Part shown: positions 6,220 through 11,411 of the stretch, one piece after another | How positions within the stretch are numbered: position 1 is the first letter of the stretch | Layout: every line of letters begins with the position of its first letter | Assembly (NCBI GenBank): GCA_003165495.1 | Contig: PMMB01000200.1 | Coordinates: 1 to 11,411, forward strand | Source of the DNA: Gammaproteobacteria bacterium | Lineage (GTDB): Bacteria; Pseudomonadota; Gammaproteobacteria; Steroidobacterales; Steroidobacteraceae | Direction of reading: 5' to 3' | Length of the DNA stretch: 11,411 nucleotides | Made by a program: the position numbers and the translations under genes | Notes under the pieces: generated by a model | Database searches by the model: none | What the model was told of the DNA's origin: nothing | The model's input: only the letters and a program-made list of their open reading frames with translations

Positions 6220-7025
6220 GGCTGCAGGGGAGCGTCAAATCCATGTTCGGCGAGGATCTTTTGACCGACGGGCGAGAGAATGAAGAGCGCGAATTGTGTG
6301 GCGTGCTCTTCGTTTGCACCCTTGAGCACCGTCAATCCTTCGTTTGCGACGATCGAGAGTTCTGGCGGCAGAGTCACCGTGCTGAGGCCGGGTAAATCCG
6401 TTTCGGCCGCGTGGCCGTTGGTGCAATACGACAAGAAGATGTCGAGACGCTGTGTCTGCAACAGCCACACCATAGCATTCTTGGTGTTCGGCGGAACGGC
6501 CAGCATGCCCGGCTCGTTCCCCATTCTGAGTGCTTTGCCCTCCAGGGTTGCCCGACTGCCGGATCGCACGGCCTCTGCCTTCTTGAACATTGCCCACGCA
6601 TAAGCTCCGCCCGGATCGTTGCTCGGAGAGGAGGTACCCACTCTTATGGCAGGGTTAAGCAGTGTGGCAAGCAGCGTGTTCGAGGTGGCGTGCAAGCCTG
6701 GGCGCAAAATCGCGCACAAATGATTTCGTGCGAAGAGCACCGTGGGCCCGGATTTTCCGGCTTGCGTCAACGCCTCGGGATAGCCCATATCCGCTGAGGT
6801 GAAGATATCACCCGCCTCTCCTTTAACGAGGCGATCCCCGAGCGCGCCCGAGGCGCCATAAACCGGCTCGACATTCACATGATACGTGCTGCTGTAGGCT
6901 GCCGCGATATCGGTCAGCGCGGCGCGCAGGCTTCCCGCGGAATATAAGCGAATAGGGGCGGATTCTGCGGCGAGTGCCGCGCTCACAGTCAGTGACAGTA
7001 AGGCAGTTGCTAGCGCTGCACGCAT
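6216..7025 (-). CDS. ModA-like (COG0725) oxyanion-binding periplasmic protein
   Basis: From ATG at 7025 the product has 269 residues. Residues 1-20 are a Sec signal peptide (MRAALATALLSLTVSAALAA), probably cut before ESAPIRLYSAG. Family landmarks: LYSAGSLRAALTDIAAAY (27-44), YGASGALGDRLVKGEAGDIF (56-75), TSADMGYPEAL (76-86), VGTSSPSNDPGGAYAW (129-144) and LSYCTNGHA (198-206). The serine-containing loop near 29-32 and the GDIFTSAD segment are typical of ModA-type receptors. The YCTN segment marks a subgroup distinct from E. coli ModA, so the bound anion (molybdate, tungstate or other) is uncertain. GAGGG seven bases before ATG 7025 fixes this start; longer in-frame starts would overlap tupA. 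The ribosome binding site overlaps the tupA stop codon (gap 10 bp), suggesting coupled translation. It has no permease or ATPase of its own and presumably shares TupB/TupC. Confidence 0.85.
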   Translation of the reverse strand: MRAALATALLSLTVSAALAAESAPIRLYSAGSLRAALTDIAAAYSSTYHVNVEPVYGASGALGDRLVKGEAGDIFTSADMGYPEALTQAGKSGPTVLFARNHLCAILRPGLHATSNTLLATLLNPAIRVGTSSPSNDPGGAYAWAMFKKAEAVRSGSRATLEGKALRMGNEPGMLAVPPNTKNAMVWLLQTQRLDIFLSYCTNGHAAETDLPGLSTVTLPPELSIVANEGLTVLKGANEEHATQFALFILSPVGQKILAEHGFDAPLQP

Positions 7026-7035
7026 AAAAGGTCCC

Positions 7036-7884
7036 TCACGCATTAGGATCATTGGCATTAGGGTAGAACAATTGTTGGTCCTCGACTTTGTAGCGAGCAA
7101 TATCGGCCTGGCCGGCCGGTGAGATCAGATAATCGATAAACTCTTGGCCGAGTATTTTCTTGACGTTCGAATGCTTCTCCGGATTGACCAACATCACGCC
7201 ATATTGGTTAAACAGTCGCGCATCGCCTTGGACCACAATCTGCAGTTCTCCCTTATTCTTAAAGTGAATCCATGTGCCACGGTCCGACAGCACGTAGGCG
7301 TTGCTCGCGCTCGCCGTATTGAGCGCAGCGCCCATGCCCTGGCCGATCGATTGATACCAGGGGCCTTTTGCTTGATCGATGTCGATGCCCGCGCTTTTCC
7401 AGAGATTGAGTTCGGCGATGTGCGTACCCGAACGATCACCGCGAGAAATGAAGGTCGCTCCCTTCTCCTTGATAGCCTGCAAGGCCCGTTCGACCTTCTT
7501 CATGCCGGCGATTCCGGCCGGGTCGCTCTTCGGTCCGATCAGTACGAAGTCGTTATACATCACCGGGTAGCGTTTAAGGCTTTCACCCGCAGCAACGAAC
7601 TTCAACTCCTCTGATCTGGCGTGCACGAAGACCACGTCGGCGTCGCCGCGACGAGCCGTGTCGAGCGCCTGGCCAGTACCTTGGGCAATCACTTCGACCG
7701 TGATGCCCGTCCTCTCCTTAACGATCGGTAGTAGATAGTCGAAGAGGCCCGAGTCCTGCGTCGAGGTGGTTGAAGCTACCACAATCGATTTGTCGTTCTT
7801 CGCCGCGCATGATGCGACGGTAAGAACCATCGCTCCGAGCGTAAGGGCAATCAAGTGCCGGCTAAAGTTCCTGAAAGTTTTCAT
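7036..7884 (-). CDS. tupA: Tungstate ABC transporter substrate-binding lipoprotein TupA
   Basis: The 282-residue protein captures tungstate (some homologues also molybdate) outside the cytoplasmic membrane and hands it to TupB. It opens with MKTFRNFSRHLIALTLG and a lipobox VASC with Cys26, so it should be membrane-anchored. The TupA signatures are clear: VVASTTSTQDSGLFDYLLP (35-53), QGTGQALDTARRGDADVVFVHAR (68-90), FISRGDRSGTH (145-155) and WYQSIGQGMGAALNTA (176-191). The TTSTQDSG and RSGTH loops line the anion pocket in the family. ATG at 7884 is preferred; a TTG two codons upstream is possible, and neither has a strong Shine-Dalgarno. It starts 16 bp after tupC. TupA and PstS-like phosphate receptors share a fold, but these motifs are TupA-specific. 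Confidence 0.92.
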   Translation of the reverse strand: MKTFRNFSRHLIALTLGAMVLTVASCAAKNDKSIVVASTTSTQDSGLFDYLLPIVKERTGITVEVIAQGTGQALDTARRGDADVVFVHARSEELKFVAAGESLKRYPVMYNDFVLIGPKSDPAGIAGMKKVERALQAIKEKGATFISRGDRSGTHIAELNLWKSAGIDIDQAKGPWYQSIGQGMGAALNTASASNAYVLSDRGTWIHFKNKGELQIVVQGDARLFNQYGVMLVNPEKHSNVKKILGQEFIDYLISPAGQADIARYKVEDQQLFYPNANDPNA

Positions 7885-7900
7885 AACCAATAGCCCAGTA

Positions 7901-8629
7901 CTAAATCAGCAATTCACCGGCCAAGAAACTTTTTGCGTCGTCGGCTGCGGGAGCTGCAAAGAACCTCTCCGCAGGCCCGCTCTCGATGATTCGCCCACGA
8001 TGCAGTAGTACGATGTCGCCCGCAAGTCGTTTGGCTTCGCCGAGATCATGCGTGGCCATGACGACTTTGATACCGCGCGCGCTAATCGCCCGCACAATGT
8101 CCTCAATCGCCTTTGTGGCGGCGGGATCCAAACTCGCCGTCGGCTCATCCAAAAACAATACGGCAGGGTCTCGCGCCAGCGCCCGCGCCAGCGAAAGCCT
8201 CTGTTGCTCGCCACCCGACAACCGTCGCGCTGGTCGGTGAGCAAGGGGTTCGAGTCCGACCAGAGTCAGAAGTTCGACGACGCGTGGCTCCCGTTCGGCG
8301 CGCTCTACGCCAGCAGCAGCTAGCGCATAGCGAATGTTGGCAGCAGCACTGCGCCTGAGCATCACCGGGTGTTGGAACATGATAGCCCGCCGGGTTGGGG
8401 GCGATACCTCTCGCCCGCCCCAAGTAATGCGTCCGCGCGACACGGGAAGAAGTCCCATCGCGGCTCGCAGGAGAGTCGTTTTGCCGGAGCCATTGGGCCC
8501 GATCAGCAAGGTGGGAGCGTCGGCCGAGAAGGTGAGCGAAATATCATCCAGGATCGCCACGCCGCTGGTGACGATTCCGACCTCCGAAAAGCAGATCGGC
8601 AAATCTGATTCGAGCGAGCGCACGCTCAT
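7901..8629 (-). CDS. tupC: Tungstate ABC transporter ATPase TupC
   Basis: The 242-residue protein has all parts of an ABC ATPase: Walker A GPNGSGKT (44-51), Q-loop Q86, signature LSGGEQQR (138-145), Walker B VLFLDEP (157-163), D-loop SLD (166-168) and H-loop H194. It lacks the C-terminal regulatory Mop domain of ModC, as expected for TupC. The start is ATG at 8629, whose first bases form an ATGA overlap with the tupB stop, so translation is probably coupled. A much longer open frame reaching back to 8884 only reads through tupB in another frame and is not used. It powers TupB; by inference it also serves the ModA-like receptor of the same operon. Confidence 0.94.
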   Translation of the reverse strand: MSVRSLESDLPICFSEVGIVTSGVAILDDISLTFSADAPTLLIGPNGSGKTTLLRAAMGLLPVSRGRITWGGREVSPPTRRAIMFQHPVMLRRSAAANIRYALAAAGVERAEREPRVVELLTLVGLEPLAHRPARRLSGGEQQRLSLARALARDPAVLFLDEPTASLDPAATKAIEDIVRAISARGIKVVMATHDLGEAKRLAGDIVLLHRGRIIESGPAERFFAAPAADDAKSFLAGELLI

Positions 8630-9318
8630 CCTGAGAAGCGCTCGGCGGCGCGACGCGCACCCCATGCCAGTGCGCTGATCAACACGACTATAGTAATTAA
8701 GACGATGCCCAGGCCAATCGCCAGCGGCAAGTTGCCTTTGGATGTTTCCAGCGCGATCGTCGTCGTCATGGTGCGCGTGAAGCCCTGGATATTGCCGCCG
8801 ACGATGATGATGGCGCCAACCTCTGCCGCCGCTCGGCCGAAACCCGCAAGCAGTGCGGTCAGCAGCGAAAATCGAGCGTCCCAAATTAGCGTTCGGACCC
8901 GGCGCAGCGGGCCCACATTCATGGCGGTGAGTTCATCACGATACTCCAGCCACAGATCTTCGATAGTTTGTCGAGTGAGAGCCGCAATAATCGGTGTTAC
9001 TAAAACTGTTTGCGCCACCACCATCGCCAGTGGCGTGAAGAGCAGTCCCCATGAACCCAGAGGCCCCGAACGCGACAGCATCAAATAAACCGCGAGGCCC
9101 GCCACCACAGGCGGTAGACCCATGAGAGCGTTGAGCACAACAATGACCGGCTCTCGGCCACGAAAGCGGGTCAGCGCAATTAGTGACCCGAGTGGCACTC
9201 CGATCAGCGCCGCGAAGAACGTGGCGCTTATGCTGACGATCAGCGAGAGCCGCACTATGGCGAACAGCGCCGGATCGCCGGTCAGCACAAGATGCAAGGC
9301 AGATGCGTTTTCAGGCAT
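8626..9318 (-). CDS. tupB: Tungstate ABC transporter permease TupB
   Basis: This 230-residue integral membrane protein has about five transmembrane segments (roughly 20-42, 59-80, 92-115, 151-173, 198-220). The EAA-type loop that contacts the ATPase lies at about 127-165 (EYRDELTAMNVGPLRRVRTL...), followed by the family signature GFGRAAAEVGAIIIVGGNIQ (159-178). GLPPVVAGLAVYLMLSRSGP (67-86) is also characteristic. It is the first intact gene of the operon and overlaps tupC by four bases. No clear Shine-Dalgarno precedes ATG 9318. The start is 16 bp after the stop of a broken membrane-protein gene, so the operon may originally have begun further upstream. Confidence 0.93.
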   Translation of the reverse strand: MPENASALHLVLTGDPALFAIVRLSLIVSISATFFAALIGVPLGSLIALTRFRGREPVIVVLNALMGLPPVVAGLAVYLMLSRSGPLGSWGLLFTPLAMVVAQTVLVTPIIAALTRQTIEDLWLEYRDELTAMNVGPLRRVRTLIWDARFSLLTALLAGFGRAAAEVGAIIIVGGNIQGFTRTMTTTIALETSKGNLPLAIGLGIVLITIVVLISALAWGARRAAERFSG

Positions 9319-9334
9319 GGTTGAAAGGTGCGGC

Positions 9335-9454
9335 TTACAACCGCCGCAGCCCTCGTTTTTCAGGGTAGGCTAGTGTTATTCCCACGATAAGTGCCAGACC
9401 AACATTCCACATCGCAAAGCCCGCCGTCGCGAGGGAATAAATCGGACGCGCACG
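9335..9454 (-). pseudogene. C-terminal remnant of a membrane protein, cut by the group II intron
   Basis: The minus-strand frame reads RARPIYSLATAGFAMW (first 16 residues), NVGLALIVGITLAYPEKRG and RLRRL-like basic residues, then stops at 9335. It has one strong hydrophobic segment of about 22 residues with a basic tail, like the last helix of a larger membrane protein. The only ATG in the frame (9475) has no ribosome binding site and probably lies within intron sequence, so the true 5' part should be on the far side of the intron, beyond the right edge. The WNxGLAL pattern faintly recalls last helices of heme-copper oxidase or NorB-like subunits, but that is too little for a name. The stop lies 16 bp before tupB, consistent with one transcription unit before insertion. 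Confidence 0.45.
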
Positions 9455-9923
9455 GTGTGTGGTTGACTCTATCATTTTGATCGCTGGCAATCCTTGCCTA
9501 TAGCCGCCCTTACTCTGTAACGAAACGGTTGAAGCCTTCGGGAAATGCATGTCACGAATTGGTGACAGCGCGAGTGTGCAGGCCGCAACGTGAGTGAACG
9601 CCGAGCAAGCCTCGAAAATGTCGATGCGCAGACCGACCCGATAACCCTTTCGGGGAAGGTTGATACGGCTGGGGGATTGAGCAGAGAGGAACCCAGTCGC
9701 TGCGCCGGGGTAGTGGCGGCAGCATGTACACAACAGAAAACGCACGCAACACGGGAAGCCCCAAGGCGTGTTTGAGGGATCAAGCAACCGGAGGCCCGTG
9801 AGGGAAGCTCCGGGCGCATTGGGGTGACGGAGAGGCTCGTAGTACCGGTGAAGCCGGGTAATGCCGGTGGAGGGAAGGGGCCTTGGTTCAGGACTGACGC
9901 AAGACGTAGTGAAGGAGCGGAGA

Positions 9924-11255
9924 TTGGGCAACCTAGCAACTCCGGCAAGTGTTCAGAAACTGCAGACGGCGTTACACGCGAAAGCGAAGACGGAAGCCGG
10001 GTATCGCTTCTACGCGCTGTACGACAAGATTTACCGGGAGGACATCCTGGCGTACGCCTATGCCCAGTGCTGCTCGAACAAGGGCGCACCGGGAGTAGAT
10101 GGACAGGACTTCTCGGACATCGAGACGTACGGGGTGCAGCGATGGCTCGGCGAACTGGCGATGGCGCTCAAGAAGGAGACTTACGGACCAGATCCGATCA
10201 GACGAGTGTTTATCCCCAAGCCCAACGGCAAGTTAAGGCCGCTGGGTATCTCGACTGTGCGTGATCGGGTGTGCATGACAGCGGCGATGCTGGTGCTCGA
10301 CCCGATCTTCGAAGCCGACCTTCCACTCGAGCAGTACGCCTATCGGCAGGGCCGCAACGCCCAGCGTGCGGTGATCGACGCGGAAGAAACGCTGTACCGT
10401 GGCCATCTGGACGTGGTGGACGCCGACCTTGCGGACTACTTCGGCAGCATCCCGCACGCGGATCTGATGCGCTCGCTGGCGCGACGCATCGTGGACTCAC
10501 GTGTGCTGCATCTGATCAAGATGTGGTTGGAAAGCGCCGTGGAAGAAACCGATGATCAAGGACGGAAGAAGCGAACGACGGAAGCCAAGGACAACGGTCG
10601 CGGCAGCCCGCAGGGCTCTCCCATCTCACCGCTGCTGGCAAATCTATACATGCGCCGGTTCGTGTTGGAATGGAAGCGGCGCGGGCTGGAGGATCGCCTC
10701 GGCTCGCGCATCGTGACTTACGCGGACGATCTTGTGATCCTGTGCAGACGGGGTAAGGCAGAGGAAGCTCTGCAACGTATGCGCGAGCTCATGGGAAAGT
10801 TGAAGCTGACCGTCAACGAGGAGAAGACGCGAGTCTGTAAGGTTCCGGAAAGTGAGTTCGACTTCTTGGGATACACGTTCGGGCGGATGTATAAACGGAC
10901 GACCGGCAAAGCCTATCTGGGTGTGCGGCCGTCGAAGAAGAGCATCCGGCGCATGGTGCAGAAGATCCATGCGATGACAACAGTCTCCGGAACGGGGCAA
11001 GCGACCACACAGATGGTGGAGCAGTTGAATCGCACGCTGCGCGGCTGGGCAAACTACTTCAATGTAGGAACGACCCGCGGTGCATATCGCGCACTTGACC
11101 AATACACCGTTGTGCGGTTACGTCGGTGGCTGCGGCGCAAGCATAATCTCAGGCGCAAACGGGGTGCGACCTATCCCCTCTCGCACCTGTACGGGCACTT
11201 CGGGCTCGTTCGTCTGACACAGCTGGGCCGCGGTCCGTCGTGGGTGAAGACGTGA
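9924..11255 (+). CDS. ltrA: Group II intron-encoded reverse transcriptase/maturase
   Basis: This protein reverse-transcribes the intron and helps it splice. Counting from the preferred start (443 residues), the RT core runs from about 95 to 310: FIPKPNGKLRPLGIS (96-110), VVDADLADYFGSIPH (164-178) with the first catalytic aspartate, GSPQGSPISPLLANLYM (227-243) and the active-site YADD (266-269). The maturase (X) domain follows, with LNRTLRGWANYFNVGT (368-383) and a basic stretch RLRRWLRRKHNLRRKRG. The protein ends soon after FGLVRL and has no HNH endonuclease domain with CxxC pairs. TTG at 9924 is chosen because AAGGAG (9912-9917) lies six bases upstream and family members begin near GNLATP; ATG at 9861 would add 21 residues with a poorer ribosome binding site. 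The frame is intact. Confidence 0.95.
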   Translation: MGNLATPASVQKLQTALHAKAKTEAGYRFYALYDKIYREDILAYAYAQCCSNKGAPGVDGQDFSDIETYGVQRWLGELAMALKKETYGPDPIRRVFIPKPNGKLRPLGISTVRDRVCMTAAMLVLDPIFEADLPLEQYAYRQGRNAQRAVIDAEETLYRGHLDVVDADLADYFGSIPHADLMRSLARRIVDSRVLHLIKMWLESAVEETDDQGRKKRTTEAKDNGRGSPQGSPISPLLANLYMRRFVLEWKRRGLEDRLGSRIVTYADDLVILCRRGKAEEALQRMRELMGKLKLTVNEEKTRVCKVPESEFDFLGYTFGRMYKRTTGKAYLGVRPSKKSIRRMVQKIHAMTTVSGTGQATTQMVEQLNRTLRGWANYFNVGTTRGAYRALDQYTVVRLRRWLRRKHNLRRKRGATYPLSHLYGHFGLVRLTQLGRGPSWVKT

Positions 11256-11267
11256 TGTTCTGTCCGA

Positions 11268-11300
11268 GAGCCGGATGCGGGCAATCTGCAAGTCCGGTTC
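11268..11300 (+). ncRNA. Group II intron domain V
   Basis: The 33 bases starting GAGCCGGA and ending TCCGGTTC pair over eight positions, followed by an AG two-base bulge on the 3' side and an upper stem TGCGG/TCTGCA with a GCAA-type loop. The AGC triad near the base of the stem, needed for catalysis in group II introns, is present. It lies 12 bases after the reverse transcriptase stop codon, the usual place, and a domain VI-like hairpin follows. Confidence 0.8.
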
Positions 11301-11411
11301 GATGAGCGGGATGTGGAAACGGAGTTACGGCTCGGGTACTTGGGCACCGCCAAACGAAAGGGGCGGCAACAGACAACCCAAACCTACGACCACCGCGCCA
11401 CATCTCGACTC

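Larger units (their letters stand above)
9455..11387 (+). mobile_element. Group II intron (retroelement), plus strand; ends approximate
   Basis: The element consists of a structured 5' RNA region, an intron-encoded reverse transcriptase, and domain V/VI after the ORF. The 5' end is uncertain: the GUGYG-type start is met at GTGTG 9455 and again at 9574. The upstream one is preferred because it leaves about 470 bases for domains I-III and the start of IV, whereas the second leaves little. The 5' region has hairpins such as the one around 9643-9661 and the GC-rich stretch 9841-9885. At the 3' end a domain VI-like stem (GAGC 11304-11307 with GCTC 11330-11333) follows domain V. The 3' splice site could be the AC at 11338-11339 or CCTAC at 11383-11387. 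The orientation is opposite to the tup operon. Confidence 0.75.

Noticed and set aside
6021..6395. Plus-strand open frame of about 124 codons.
   Set aside because: Its second half is antisense to the well-supported ModA-like gene, and there is no ribosome binding site or recognisable motif.
7026..7100. N-terminal extension of the ModA-like protein by 25 residues.
   Set aside because: It would overlap the end of tupA. The signal peptide and ribosome binding site fit the ATG at 7025.
8630..8884. N-terminal extension of TupC by 85 residues.
   Set aside because: It is the tupB coding sequence read in another frame, rich in R/H/D runs. The ATGA overlap gives the proper start at 8629.
9472..10089. 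Long minus-strand open frames across the intron 5' region (for example with GLHTRAVT).
   Set aside because: They are antisense to the structured intron RNA and to the reverse transcriptase start. Frames of this kind are often mis-annotated opposite group II introns.
10210..11403. Several minus-strand open frames opposite the reverse transcriptase and domain V.
   Set aside because: They are shadows of the high-GC coding strand, with low-complexity R/P/S composition and no start signals.
1..11411. CRISPR arrays, tRNA/rRNA genes, phage or toxin-antitoxin modules.
   Set aside because: No regularly spaced repeats, cloverleaf candidates or matching protein motifs were found on reading both strands.

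Overview
The window reads like accessory chromosomal DNA of a moderately GC-rich proteobacterium, most likely beta or gamma. This rests on the style of the LysR, PIG3-type oxidoreductase and deacetylase-family proteins and on codon use; no rRNA or tRNA is present to test it. The recurrent theme is formate/one-carbon metabolism and tungsten or molybdenum supply. It is flanked by less obviously related genes and cut on the right by a group II intron.

Left part (1-4376). The 5' part of a formate-tetrahydrofolate ligase gene (fhs) runs off the left edge on the minus strand, with an imperfect hairpin just upstream of its start. Next comes a PIG3-like NAD(P)H quinone oxidoreductase (minus), divergent from a Tat-exported putative lipoprotein of unknown function. 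Their shared 237 bp gap holds a perfect 7-2-7 palindrome. A LysR regulator and a histone-deacetylase-family hydrolase follow on the plus strand. The hydrolase overlaps tail-to-tail with the next gene.

Middle part (4363-9318), all minus strand, read right to left. tupB (permease), tupC (ATPase) and tupA (tungstate-type lipoprotein receptor) are followed by a second, ModA-like receptor in a tight operon. After it come a stop-spanning inverted repeat, a possible terminator, an FNR-like palindrome, a small secreted-protein ORF interrupted by an in-frame TGA, and a one-component regulator. That regulator joins a ModE/LysR-type helix-turn-helix to a periplasmic-binding-protein-like oxyanion sensor domain. 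The simplest reading is that TupABC plus the extra receptor import tungstate/molybdate and the regulator senses it. The user enzyme, perhaps a formate dehydrogenase, lies outside the window.

Right part (9335-11411). Only the C-terminal end of a membrane protein gene remains upstream of tupB. It is broken by a group II intron in the opposite orientation, which encodes a reverse transcriptase/maturase without a visible endonuclease domain and has a recognisable domain V. The intron ends are not resolved precisely, and the 3' end lies at or near the right edge. No CRISPR, tRNA, rRNA or prophage genes were seen.
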